Positions 24,701 to 33,800 of a stretch of 64,000 bases of DNA are shown piece after piece. This stretch comes from Membranipora membranacea (Eukaryota > Bryozoa > Gymnolaemata > Cheilostomatida > Membraniporidae): assembly GCA_914767715.1 (NCBI GenBank), contig OU612075.1, forward strand, positions 620,001 to 684,000, read 5' to 3'. The stretch's first letter is position 1. Each line of letters starts with the position of its first letter. A program made the translations under genes and the position numbers. The notes beneath the pieces are model-generated. The model was not told where the DNA came from. It searched no databases and saw only the letters and a program-made list of their open reading frames with translations.

Positions 24701-27700
24701 AAGTTGGGACCCCCGTTCCTTGTTCTCACACACAGAGACAAACTAACAATAGAAGACTTTAATCTACGGAAATCTGAGCTCCTGGATTCTGTGGAAAGGC
24801 TACGTTCAAGGATGCTTGAAGAGGAGAGGACACTAGCAGCACAAAGAAGAAAGAACTTAATCTCGGAGATTGAGTGTTTTTCTAATAAGAGGAATACAAT
24901 ATTCAGCGCTATGCATACATATGTGGTGAGCAATGACTTGAATGACCTCAACAGCATTTATGCTCTACTCAAAGCATTGTCTGAGAAGTGCCTGGAACAT
25001 AGCGTGAAGATTCCTTTCATATGGGAGAAAATAGCCGGTTTTATTGAGAATCAGGCCGAAATGCCCTTTATATATGTTTCTGACATTCTGGCCAAATTTC
25101 CAGCTGAAAAACATGTTGAGATCGTCATTAGATACATGCACAATGAGGGCAGATTAATGTGGTTTGAAAAAGAGGACATGTTGAAGGGGATCGTGTTTCA
25201 CAAAACATCTGCAATCACCAAAGTGATAGCTACCCTGTTCGATCACAAAGGGGAAGAGATGTGGGATCAACGTATTGATGAGTTTGAGCCTTTTGAGTTT
25301 GGCAATAAGATAGTTAGTGCGGAGAAGTACATCTCAATGGTCGAATGCTTCAAAAGAAGTGGAGTCCTTGATGAGTGTCTTCTTATGAGTCTCTATGACA
25401 ATCAGATATTCCCAAGAGATGTGGCGATCTGTCTCCTGCAGACTTTCTACCTTATCTGTGGACCAATAAAAACATCATTAAGGGATAAGTTCATCATACC
25501 GTACCTATCATCGGATGTCATTGAGCTCCTTCCCACCACAGCTGGTCTTCTGAGAGTTAAACTGGCTATCTGGTTTATTGGTTTACCCCCTCCCTCTTAT
25601 GTCTACCACTTGCTTGTCGTTGCATTCTTGAATCAGTTCACGGACCCTAGGTACAAAATAAGAGCTGCAAAGAATGGAGCACTAGTTCATCATGGTCAGA
25701 AGATCACAATACTGCTTCACAATCACAACAAGCGAGAAGTTCTCCTCTACTCTGACACCCCAGTAGATCAGCTAGAATCCTGCTGGAGACAAGCTATCGA
25801 TGTCTTAGAAGCTGTAATAAAGAACCTGAAGTCTGTATGGGTAGCTGCTCATCCCGTCTGTAAGTTCTTCTGTGCCCACTGTATCTACACAGGAGAAGAG
25901 AAACCAGACTGTGACACAGATCCAGATTGGTACACACCACCATCAGACCCTGCCACAGACCCTCCACTCAGAAGTAGATTGAGGACCTTCCCAGGTGTAG
26001 AGCCTGTTGAATGTCTTAATGCCAGATCTAACGGAGGATCTCTTGTAGTCCCTTCTCCACTCAGATATCCTAGTAAGTATTTTTACTTTTTCGGGCATAT
26101 CAAGTGAAGATAACTTTAATTGATACCTATATCTTAAATGATATCTATAATAATATTTACTAAAAAGTTAGTCTTTTCTATCACTGGAATATCAGATCCA
26201 GAGAACTTCTTGAAAACTTAAATTTATACTAGAAGGCTTTTCTTAATACTTGCGCACATAAGTATAAACTTAATTTTCAATTTTACAGGTTTCGAGTTGA
26301 CGGCTGATGAGAAGACACAAATCAAGGACTATCTGAGATCGATCCCACATCGTCAAAGTTCTCAACCTTCACAAACAGCAATGATAAATACTGGTCAGAA
26401 TCCTACATCACCACCAGCCTCTAACCGTATGTACAAATCTTTGTCTCTGTATGTATACAGTGTTATGTTCTGTTATAGCTGAGATTGTGACACAACATAG
26501 ATAAACAGGCCTGCTCAAAAGTAGCTTGATCAATGATAATAATCCTGGGAATGAGAAGGCTTGTTATCCACTTTCTAAAACCACAAGACTCATCGGAATT
26601 TTGATTTTTCACTTCTAGAAGCTGCAGCCGTAGACAGAACAATGATTGATGAGATAATGAAGGAGATGAGAGAGAAGCCAGCTCTTATAATTCAGGACCC
26701 TGTGATAAATACTGTCGGACTCTCAGCCAATCAGGTTACACTGACTCCAGCAGTATATCTTTATGTCTTTTTATTGTGTTATTTAATGTGATAGTTATAT
26801 CTTTTGCAAGATGCTGTGTATCTCATGTGCTTAAAATTACATGCGGACATTCTCCCTCCCTATCAATTACACAATATTCAGAAATTCTTTTTATCATTTT
26901 ACAAGACAGATAAACTTTATGATGTCAGCTGTTTTATCACAGCCTCAATTATTTATTAAGTCGGGTAGGAACAAAACACAGATTGTGTTGGTACTTATAT
27001 ATTTGCCTTTTATTTCCAGTATACAATGACTGAGACACGAGGGAGAGCACTCCTAATATCTAATGAGTACAAACTGCCCAACCGCTCATACAGGAAAGGC
27101 TCAGAACATGACCACAGAAATATGAGAGATCTTTTAGTGAAGCTTGGGTTTGTTGTTGTAGGTGGTCATCAGAACTACACAGCAAAGGTATCGATCGTGT
27201 AAATCTAACATGAGTGTAAAATATGTCTTAAAAAAACTTATCTATTTCTTTACCTTACTTATAGACGCAAATATTATCCGTAACTAAAAATACTCTTTCT
27301 TGACACGTACACACATTTTTTGTGATAATGTTGTTAACCTTGCAGGTGTAGCTTATTGATTTCACAACTTGATTTATATTTCAGGAAATGGTGGAGGCAA
27401 TTCACAGAGAAACACAACTGGTAGATGAAACAGGAGAATCTGTCTATAAGAACCTCGGAGTGTTTGTACTGATGATCACAAGTCATGGCACTGAAGGCTG
27501 TGTGGCAGGTGTGGACAGTAAACTGGTCAAGCTCACAGACATATGCAAGATGGTCTCCGCAAGAAATTTCCCAGCCATGCGGGGCAAACCAAAACTCCTC
27601 GTAATACAAGCTTGTGCTGGAAGTAAGTGAAATATTAACCTATCTTTTAGTTTGAGCAGCCGGCCACGATCTCCAGGTAAAGTTTATCCCGTGTTAAGCG

Positions 27701-29758
27701 ATGAGCAGCCTCTGCAATATTTCACAATCTTGAAAGCTGTCAAACATCAACACAGGGGTCATTGAGAGTATTGGATATATATATTAAACATGTTGTAAGT
27801 GTTATTGTTGATGGAAATAATGTAGATCAAGTTTGATCCATTTGCCTGTGTTTGGAGTTGCCCCTTTCTACTGGTGACGTCGCAGTAGAGGAGGGGCAAC
27901 TCCAAACGCAGGCAAATGGATCAAACTTGATCTATTGAATAATATGTAAAATTTACACAATGCTGCTCTGCCATGTTGCTATATCGATCAAGTCTGAACT
28001 CGTAATTCTAATTTGGAGTTGCTCTCCCAGGTCTGACAACTGTGCAGTCAAGTGTAAGCTACTCCATACAAATCAATGAGATCTGATTTGATACATATTT
28101 AGTAGGTCAACACAACAAAATCACCAGATTATTGTGTGTACGTGGCTCTCTATATGATGTATGTTTACTACTGTGTTCTGGTATCAGTTACTTGTGATTG
28201 TCCTTACAGGTAGTAGAGAGATGTTGTTAGATACCACAGACTCAATACCCTCAATCTCGGAACTGAGTGCAGCTGCACCTGAACCTCTCCCCACTACATC
28301 CGATCTAGTAGTGACATCATCAGCACCTAGAGAAGGAGATCTGTATCAGATGGGACGTGATGTCATACAGCTATTACCTGAAGTAGACAGTATCAATGAA
28401 ACAATATCAGTGGCTGATCTGATAATTATGCAATCAAGTTTTGACAGTAAGTTTTATATTTGGAAGTTCCTCTCATACATTGGCTGTTAACAAAAATGAC
28501 TAAGGAGTAAGGTATTCGAGAGTATATGAGTCCAAATTTGAGTCTTTCAACATCATTTACTTACTCGACTATTCATAATCATCTGTTCTACATCTTCCCT
28601 CTCCCCTTCTCCTATCCCAATCTTTGTGATGTCATAAAATCAGGTTTAATGCCCATTTTATTCAGATTAATTTCATAATAAATAATTGTTTTGTAGCATT
28701 TGTGTCTCCTAGATCACCTGTAACAGGATCGGCATTCATCAGAGCCCTGGTCGTAACGCTCTACAAGTTTGCAGGACAGTTTGATGTCGTAACTTTGGGT
28801 GAGCTAGTGAGTATTACCGCATATGGCCATAATTCGAACTAGGATGTGTGAACTAGAATGAGAGGTTGACACAGCAATATAAAAAACTCAATTCTGTCAG
28901 GGATAACGACAACCCTCAGCTACAAGAACACTATCCACACCAGAAATGTGATATATTGCCCCAAATTCCAAATCATGATAAACATACATATAACTAAAAA
29001 TTGATCTCTACTTGATATGGTTATATTGGAATTGTTTAGCATATGCGCCCATCTCCATATTGATGTCTTTGGTATAATTTTAATTTTTTACACAAAGGTA
29101 AGAGAGGCTGTCAGTAGATATGGAGTAGAGCAAACACAGGCTTACCTTGCAGCTAATCCTGGTCAGAATGCAGCTTACGTAGCTCAGATGCCTAAGATGA
29201 TATCTACTCTCACAGACCTAAGAAAGTTATACCTCAGACCTGGAGTTAATATGAGAAGAGCTGGAGAACATCCACAATCTCTGACAGATCCCAGATATCC
29301 TGATGGTAATACTACCACAACTATAGAATGGTTACCAGGTAAAAATTATTAAAGATTACAAATTGAAAATAGCTCAACACAATGTGATCTTGACTTTTAC
29401 ATCACTCTCCAAAGTCCAAATTATAATTTTGGCTTAAATAAAATTATGAAAGTGGGAAGAATACGCCGCTCCATTTTTTGTTTTACAGAAGCTGGTTGTT
29501 TACACTTTGAAATGCCAAAGTACTGTTGAAATCTTTTTTTTCCAAAATAATCTGTTTGGTTACATTCTAGATTTGAAAACCACCGAGGCGGTCGGAAACA
29601 CTCGGCCTCAAGTACGGAATTACATACGATGGAGAATCAGGACAGCAGCACCCATAGTGAGACCTAGACCTATTCCTAGACCGAGAACAAGGCCTGTTCC
29701 TAGACCGAGAACACGGCCTATTCCTAGACGGAGACCACTCCCGGCTCCAAGGCCATGA
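9574..29758 (+). CDS. LRR-Roc-COR-caspase fusion protein (Roco-caspase)
   Basis: Exons: 9574-9723 (ATG 9579), 10632-10908, 11447-11590, 13089-13229, 14697-14840, 21057-21200, 24055-26072, 26289-26426, 26619-26734, 27020-27187, 27385-27622, 28210-28446, 28697-28806, 29098-29338, then an alternative last exon (29489-29529 or 29571-29758). Every junction is GT-AG and the phases agree throughout, giving about 1,480 residues. In order (approximate residues): lysine-rich then acidic N-terminus (1-48), LRRs (about 135-420), Roc GTPase with P-loop GNRMAGKTS, DLGG and THRDK (about 425-570), COR-like region (about 600-870), linker, caspase p20 with SHG and QACAG (1090-1224), p10 (about 1305-1415), tail. 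The LRRs should sense a ligand, Roc should switch on GTP, and the caspase should cleave after Asp; the joint function is inferred. The start follows a CAG acceptor, so an upstream untranslated exon is likely. Confidence 0.85.
10632..10908 (+). CDS. Roco-caspase exon 2: region leading into the LRRs
   Basis: It joins exon 1 in phase 1 and ends phase 2 at GTGAGT. It encodes about 92 residues rich in beta-forming segments (VRVGYGDLSIIRRGEAGE, THMFIYDSEVPDSLRS) and ends with HLTHLYLKG, which resembles the first LRR strand. I do not recognise the first 60 residues as a named domain. Confidence 0.75.
11447..11590 (+). CDS. LRR exon, repeat copy 1
   Basis: This 144-base exon encodes 48 residues, two leucine-rich repeats (LSQLEKLDISYNDF and LTSLRVLSLTDCELSSL). 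It is phase 2 at both ends (acceptor TTTTACAG, donor GTGAGT), so it can be duplicated or skipped without a frameshift. It is the only copy with VIPSL where the others have VISSL. Confidence 0.9.
13089..13229 (+). CDS. LRR exon, repeat copy 2
   Basis: The exon has 141 bases, one codon shorter than its siblings, with the deletion in the exposed LRR segment (LEELSIDGNFSVGG). Phases and splice sites match the other copies. The variation falls mainly at the surface positions between the conserved leucines. Confidence 0.9.
14697..14840 (+). CDS. LRR exon, repeat copy 3
   Basis: The exon has 144 bases and encodes LEELDIGGNNFSVGG and LKVLNLSHCRLSSLDG. It is phase 2 at both ends. The following intron carries the LINE insertion at 15440-20186, so this exon and copy 4 are now more than 6 kb apart. 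Confidence 0.9.
15682..17301 (-). CDS. LINE ORF2 C-terminal part: reverse transcriptase
   Basis: This open frame of 539 codons contains the classic RT motifs in order: DVRKAFDTINH (motif A), GVPQGSILGPILF (motif B) and FAYADDTLIY (catalytic YADD, motif C), then a thumb region with RKYMNVEESLRTYKILVRP. This part is intact. The upstream endonuclease of the same ORF is split among other frames, so the enzyme would not be made as one protein from this copy. Copying would be by target-primed reverse transcription. Confidence 0.92.
   Translation of the reverse strand: MEHTDEKDIACALNDFFINVAGRSEFNPANFPHFPTETNSFKFSFSPITSKTITLLINSLNSDKRGGLSGIPAMIYKIIVDLIAYPLSILANECYHKSIFPDCFKSALVTPIHKKGKKCDPSNYRPISSLPFLSKIFEHDMKNQMMSYIEKHNLFSDQKFGFRQNHSTEQMLLSVLQQWKTKLDQSTPCYIGALSLDVRKAFDTINHKLLLYILDKKQFSSSAIALLRSYLQSRSQVMKVGLSRSNSQAITCGVPQGSILGPILFNLAINGLLATFDNSFAYADDTLIYCTATSIDEVLVESNTLLKKASDWYHSHLLRLNIEKTQLCIFSNRKIKNFYHINFQNSKIETKLSINVLGVTLDTDLSFHIHANETATKANKVVYLLSKLRKYMNVEESLRTYKILVRPILEYCSSIYLEGTQKTSDTIEKVQNKAIRIIISAPKKFSVTTGRSLLNLPTLKSRRHYLFHKFTHKKLFKNKASKHILRLVQKSNKHQRSLRSKCSVIKPSFRTHFGKTALLNLLHNFKLKCKTADSLLFFN
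17302..18596 (-). pseudogene. LINE ORF2 N-terminal part: APE-type endonuclease, frameshifted
   Basis: Endonuclease signatures lie on the minus strand in several frames: ISETWL (catalytic Glu) near 18.4 kb, GGGAALYINN, LLGDFNI near 18.03 kb and SISDHYA near 17.83 kb. These are the conserved motifs of APE-type LINE endonucleases. The open segments are 18258-18596, 18022-18342, 17720-17953 and 17524-17733, and they overlap or change frame. The domain is therefore broken by small indels. About 200 bases at 17302-17523 link to the RT frame. Confidence 0.85.
18633..20099 (-). pseudogene. LINE ORF1 with RNase H1-type hybrid-binding N-terminus, broken
   Basis: Reading from ATG at 20099-20097, the first 47 codons include YYAVAIGRRCGIFDDWETAK and VDGHSGNLYQGY. 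This matches the N-terminal hybrid-binding domain of RNase H1 (the caulimovirus-viroplasmin fold). A TAA at 19958-19956 then interrupts the frame, which continues (GAINFMKKQGFKEP) into 19940-19233. That part is Ser/Thr-rich with a coiled-coil-like segment, LEIVKEMSAKLTALQSEV. After a frame change, 18992-18633 holds a possible RRM-like domain (VPTYVSDEELLKQIQDIFGE, TVKVTF). ORF1 proteins bind the LINE RNA; the hybrid-binding module is unusual. Confidence 0.75.
21057..21200 (+). CDS. LRR exon, repeat copy 4
   Basis: The exon has 144 bases and encodes LEKLWIEGSNFSAGG and LRVLRLSDCQLSSLDD, phase 2 at both ends. It differs from the other copies mostly in exposed LRR positions (WIEGS). It joins the long Roc-COR exon in phase. 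Confidence 0.9.
22200..22506 (-). mobile_element. tRNA-derived SINE-like element
   Basis: On the minus strand, TGGTCTAAATG (near 22485-22495) fits the pol III A-box consensus exactly. About 34 bases further on, GTCCGAATTC resembles a B box with two mismatches. The region between reads like a tRNA anticodon arm (GGACTTGTGATC). The body runs to about 22200. The end toward 22200-22245 is also present, shortened, at each internal junction of the LRR array. The 5' and 3' limits are approximate. Confidence 0.5.
22507..24054 (+). other. Intron before the Roc-COR exon
   Basis: This AT-rich intron follows the LRR array. No further LRR exon, no array-like sequence and no open exon with matching phase were found. 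It ends at the acceptor TTCTTATAG before 24055. Confidence 0.6.
24055..26072 (+). CDS. Roco-caspase exon: last LRRs, Roc GTPase and COR
   Basis: This long exon of 2,018 bases (about 672 residues) starts in phase with every LRR exon (LDGLTRLEKLGLSSNNF). Two or three more LRRs follow, then a capping segment with CKQGLPAIRKYY. Roc motifs are GNRMAGKTSL (P-loop, near 24364), MFDLGGDKVYH (switch II) and LTHRDKL (base recognition, variant of NKxD). A basic helix-rich stretch with coiled-coil character follows. The COR-like part contains VSDILAKFPAEKHVEIV, LLMSLYDNQIF and FIIPYLSS. It ends with a Cys/His cluster (HPVCKFFCAHC) and an Asp/Pro-rich segment. No lesion is seen. Confidence 0.92.
26289..26426 (+). 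CDS. Roco-caspase linker exon 1
   Basis: The exon has 138 bases, phase 1 at both ends. It encodes LTADEKTQIKDYLRSIPH followed by a Ser/Pro/Thr/Gln-rich stretch that ends PTSPPASN. It is probably a flexible linker between COR and caspase, with no named domain. Confidence 0.8.
26619..26734 (+). CDS. Roco-caspase linker exon 2
   Basis: The exon has 116 bases and enters in phase 1 after ACTTCTAG. It encodes VDRTMIDEIMKEMREKP and then VINTVGLSANQ, and ends phase 0 at GTTACA, a weaker donor. It corresponds to the segment just before a caspase p20. Confidence 0.75.
27020..27187 (+). CDS. Roco-caspase exon: caspase p20, N-terminal part
   Basis: It encodes TETRGRALLISNEYKLPN, then GSEHDHRNMRDLLVKLGF and a VVGGHQNYTAK segment. 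This matches the first strand (G.ALLI.N) and the DHRNM..LL..LGF helix of caspase p20 domains; the Arg before NM sits near the usual substrate-binding Arg region. Phase 0 at both ends. The exon is absent from the partial paralogue downstream. Confidence 0.92.
27385..27622 (+). CDS. Roco-caspase exon: caspase p20 catalytic part
   Basis: It encodes VFVLMITSHGTEG with the catalytic His (codon 27484-27486) and KPKLLVIQACAG with the catalytic Cys (codon 27613-27615). The two are 43 residues apart, close to the usual caspase spacing. Between them lie LVKLTDICKMVSARNFP and GKPK, as in typical caspases. The exon ends phase 1, and the next exon completes QACAGSSRE. Both catalytic residues are present, so proteolytic activity is expected. 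Confidence 0.95.
27831..27935. repeat. Long hairpin repeat (TAGATCAAGTTTGATC family)
   Basis: An imperfect inverted repeat reads GATCAAGTTTGATCCATTTG, then GGAGTTGCCCC with a short loop, then the complement. It has TAG...CTA ends like the foldback elements, but a clean target duplication is not visible. It lies in the intron after the catalytic exon. A right-arm remnant is at about 42785-42848, and a diverged relative is at 60860-60993. Confidence 0.75.
28210..28446 (+). CDS. Roco-caspase exon: inter-subunit linker
   Basis: The exon has 237 bases, phase 1 at both ends. It carries an acidic, Ser/Pro/Thr-rich segment (LLDTTDSIPSISELS, PEPLPTTSDL) and ends with SVADLIIMQSSFD. Several Asp residues (LLDTTD, TTSDL, PEVD) could serve for cleavage between the large and small subunits; this is inferred from position only. 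Confidence 0.88.
28697..28806 (+). CDS. Roco-caspase exon: caspase p10, first part
   Basis: It encodes FVSPRSPVTGSAFIRALV and KFAGQFDVVTLGEL. This matches the p10 start of caspases (VSWRNPxxGSWFI..L), including the Arg of the substrate pocket. Pro replaces the usual Trp after Ser. In the paralogue at 44664-44773 the end reads TLWEL instead of TLGEL. Confidence 0.92.
29098..29338 (+). CDS. Roco-caspase exon: caspase p10, second part
   Basis: The exon has 241 bases and encodes VREAVSRYGVEQTQAYLAAN, then QMPKMISTLTDLRKLYL, which fits the last p10 helix and strand (QIPxxxSTLxKxLYF). It then runs into PDGNTTTTIEWLPG and ends phase 1. Both alternative last exons accept this phase. Confidence 0.9.
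29489..29529 (+). CDS. Roco-caspase alternative last exon, short form
   Basis: After a strong acceptor (TTTTGTTTTACAG) the phase-1 join gives EAGCLHFEMPKYC and a TGA at 29527-29529. The same acceptor, frame and stop are kept in the paralogue (45450-45490, EAGCLHFERSMYC). If used, the protein ends 14 residues after the p10 exon. Confidence 0.55.
29571..29758 (+). CDS. Roco-caspase alternative last exon, Arg/Pro-rich tail
   Basis: After ACATTCTAG the phase-1 join gives DLKTTEAVGNTRP, VRNYIRWRIRTAAPIV and then repeated RPRP(I/V)PRPRTRP units, ending at TGA 29756-29758. The tail is very basic and proline-rich, like an SH3-binding or membrane-attracted segment (inference). It is conserved in the paralogue at 45529-45716, which supports real coding. 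Confidence 0.65.
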
Positions 29759-30290
29759 ACAGGGCATACCTGATACATTTATTTATTTATCTATAAGCTC
29801 TCTGATGTGAGAGTCTCGAGTAATCCCAGCCTCCACTCATATTCTAACTAAGAGAGTTTTGTATAGTGTGTATAGTGTATATAATTTTATTACTCTTCAT
29901 GCTGCTGTTTTGTTAACGATGTAGCCAACCTTTCATGATTGTGAGACAGCTTGTATTTGTACATTGTTATAATTATCTATGATATATTATTTACTATGAT
30001 ATTATTATATATGTGGAGGCAGCTGGTGTGAGTTATACTTTAGGCAGCAGTTATACTATGATGTTGTCCTACTGCTGTGTGATTTACTGTAGTTTTCATA
30101 GGTCTACAGCTCAACATATTGTACAACACATGGCGGTTTTGATCTGTATAGTGTGTAAAATAATTAATCATATGCTGCATTTGCCTCCCTGTGTCGTATG
30201 CTGTATTTTGTTACCTATTTCCCATTTCCTATGATATTCTTTTCAAGTCATTTTCATTCGCTTTCTCAATATTATTACATGTATTGAAAC

Positions 30291-30296
30291 AATAAA
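30291..30296 (+). promoter_or_regulatory. Candidate polyadenylation signal of the Roco-caspase gene
   Basis: AATAAA lies about 530 bases after the long-form stop. An equivalent AATAAATCATA occurs at the same place in the paralogue (46116-46121), which supports use. Confidence 0.5.
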
Positions 30297-30827
30297 TCAT
30301 ACATTGTTCATTGCCAATGATTATGAAAGTTAGCGTCTAGACCTTTGATTATCATTGAATGGAGCGGTTTAACCTTTTTTTACTCCAGTTTTTGAGATAA
30401 GTGACTTCATGAGTTGACAGGCGAATTTTAACTTCATCCAAGCAAAGTAGTTGAATAGAATACACTAGTCTCAAGTCTTCTACTAGTTTTGCTTTATTTT
30501 CTGCCTCTGCAAGAAAAGTGGAAAATGGTTTTTCACTTGCAATTTGGTGATAATGCTTAAAGTAGCAGACAACCATAAAAGTTATGTTTTGATATTTGAT
30601 GCGTAATGATTTACTCTTTCTAAACTTGCTTGTATGTTTTTGTGTCAAGTCTTGTCAAATATGAAGTGGGAGTTGTGTGCACATACTCTCAGTCGTATCA
30701 TTATGGATACAGGCTGGTCATGCTTTTCAATACGAGCCAATCGTTGTTTTAAATTCAATATTTTGACTAATTATACATTGTTTCCTGTAGATAGCTAGCC
30801 AACTTAGATCATTTTCAAAAACTGAAC

Positions 30828-33800
30828 ATGGACAAATCAGAGAAGAAACCCAAAGGTTATTATACCCTTGAGAAACCTGTCATGGGTATTAGCAAGGAGT
30901 ATTCCGCCATGGTATGAGATATACTATGACCCTTGAACCAGTCTAGCTTAGCAGTTAGTAGGTCACGATAAACTACTAACTATAGCAAGGACTCCTTTGC
31001 TTCTAGTAATACTACTCTACTAAGTACCAACAAGAGCAAGACTTTCTATCTATTAATTAAATGGCATGCTACCACTTTGTACTTTGTCTTGATATTACGG
31101 GCAGATTTCCTCTTCCATTGTCTAGGTAATTATACATGATATATTATCCTATATAGATTAGGTATGCAACAGGGAAACTGGTTAATCAGTTCAGTGAGTT
31201 TGCATAATAACCACAGGTGTACTCCAGGAGGTGGGTTGGGCTTTATATCTTTAATGAGATTCAATATTTGATGTTATATGTGAGTTTTATATGTGAGGAT
31301 ATCTTTTTAGTTGTATATCATATATACCCGCTGTGTGATTGAGGCCTGTTTCTTAGAAGTCAGGGAGATTCAGATCAACAGATACAGCTGTGTTTGAGAT
31401 TATCAGAATATCAGCAGAGGATCACAAGGTAATTAATTATTCATAATTACGTAGTATATAGATATAAGTGGTCTGTTGTACCTATATTGTCTTATCATGT
31501 TGTGATACCCTAGAGCATGGGTGGGCAACCTTTTTTTGAAGAAGGCCGCATTTTATGCAGAATCATCACAAAAGGCCACAACATATTTTTCCGTCACAAA
31601 CTTGTAACGCGAAGTTTAATTTCGCACTGTGCATTTTATACAAACTAAAGCAGATTTATGTGTCGATAAAAATGTTATTGTTATGTTGCAATAAGCATCA
31701 GATTTTTCAACTGCATCAGTTTAGCTTTATCTTGTTTATCTACTGAATTTTTGTCTCTGGGAAATGGTTGTGGCTGTTTCCCAGTGTTTCGAGCAGTAGG
31801 GCAAAGGGCAGGATGAGCGCTCAAGAAGTGCAGTAAATATTTGCATACCTGTCAATGAGATTCAATCTGGAACATTTCAGGCAAACTGCTGGCGCACTTG
31901 TAACAATGTCAAATTTTTGATAGAACAACTTTTCCATTCTTGCTCAAAATGACAGCTTTGCAAAAAACAGTTTGCAGTTAATTATCCAAAGGTGAAAGAA
32001 TTGAGAAAATTGCTTTTCTCTCACAATATTACGACAATTTCTTCACTGTTTGGGGTATTAATTCAAATGGAAGTGCGTGAAATAGTAGTTGGCACCAGTA
32101 CATTCATGATGCTTTTGTGTAGAATGGCTTGGGAATTTCCTTTTTTTTCTACATGTTAGTAACTTAGCGCATGGTTGATACAGAATGCCAATATTTTGGT
32201 ATCCCAACAATGAATTGGGCTTGTACAGGGGAATGCATACTTGGACATCCACATGACAGTTAAAACTTGAATGTGTGATTTTCACAGACATAAGGCCACA
32301 ATTAGGCCGCAAAAGATTACCCATTAGGCCGCACTGGCAAAAAGGCCGCAGGTTGCCCACAGCTGCCCTAGAGGATTAAAGTATTCAAAAGAGGAAACGT
32401 TTTACTTTTTGTACAAGGTTGAAATAGTGAAATTTATAACTAGCTGAATATTTACCCAACTGTTTTACTTTATAAAAGCTGGCTGACATAGCAGGTGTTA
32501 GCTTTAATTTTTCCAATGTCGATTGTGTCGCTTTTTTTCATAAGACGGCTTTATTGGCACTTACCGAAGGTAAAGTTAGGTAGGTTTGCAAAGTGCACCA
32601 ACTCGCCAAACACCTGAGGAAATTATGGTGATAGATATATTTAGCTAATCTCAAATTCAGCTACATCACTAATTTAGAAGGGACTATCTAGTCAGCACAC
32701 CAGAGCATGTACTACATGTATGGACATATTTGTATTTGCACGAAACTTTTGTCCGATTAATAGATTGAGAGTAGATAGTAAAAAAATAAGTACCTGATCA
32801 GCACCAGGCTAAGTGTATGGAAGCTTGATGCTAAGTCATACTGTATGTTACTCATGTTGGTCACCAGTGTTTTGACACTCTGATTGTACGTTGATATTGA
32901 AAGTTTCTTTGAGCTAAGAAGACAGCAGCAGAGCTCAAATATTGAAGAAAGGAGATGTGATGTCAGGCTATGCAACCATATTATAGATCTCAGGCTACAC
33001 TAACAAGGAGTTACCTCACACACCAGAGAGTTGAGAGAGACACTCTGATACTAGAGACTTTACTGACAAGTCACCAGCTCTATACAGGTGTGTGACTTAT
33101 ATCACTAGTCCTTCCTTTATCTCAGCTACATTACAGACTCAACACTTAGACTGGTGAAATGATGAGGACACTTAGCCACCATTTGGTGATATCTTAAGGC
33201 GACCTAAAGCTTATCAATGTAAACAGTCCTGAAATCGTGTGATAAAAAGAGTAACAACATAAATACTGTATTAAGTCAGTCAGTTATGTTTTACCACTCC
33301 GCTCACCTGTACATATTGTCTATACTGGACAGGTAAGCCTCCAGTCCTATTGTTCAAGAGGTTACAAATATAATTCACCTTTTTTGCAAACTTGAGAAAT
33401 GTTATCATGATGATTCGACTAAAGATGACACAAGACCAATTATCATCAGCTATACTCTAATTTGTTGCTCACTTTCTGTAACTTCTAGCTGATGAATGAT
33501 GTGGTCAGCACACAGACCAGAGATGGATTGAGATGCTCAGATCGGGAGTTGTCTATAGTTTGTGTGAAAAAGAGATATTCTGAATCATACAATGAAACGC
33601 TGTCATTGTCATGACATGTAAGAACCAAGTAAGTGATACCTAGATCAAGTATACTTAAAATACTGCTGCCACTCAGAGAAATGTGTGCTATGTGGACTCT
33701 GTGTAGGTCAAAGACAACTAATTGATGATTTGCACAAACTGATGTCAAAATCAGAGTATGAAATCAATGCACTAGGTGTTGCTGTCATCAAACCCACCTA

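Noticed and set aside
29567-29767. Arg/Ser-rich minus-strand frame (RSRNRPCSRSRNR)
   Set aside because: It is the reverse of the Pro/Arg tail repeats. The plus-strand exon has acceptor, phase and a conserved paralogue.
33485-33603. Possible extra exon (LMNDVVSTQTRDGL...) in the unknown gene
   Set aside because: It is open in one frame after a TAG, but ends in TGA before any donor. The duplicate has a 10-base deletion here, and skipping it gives consistent phases across the gene.
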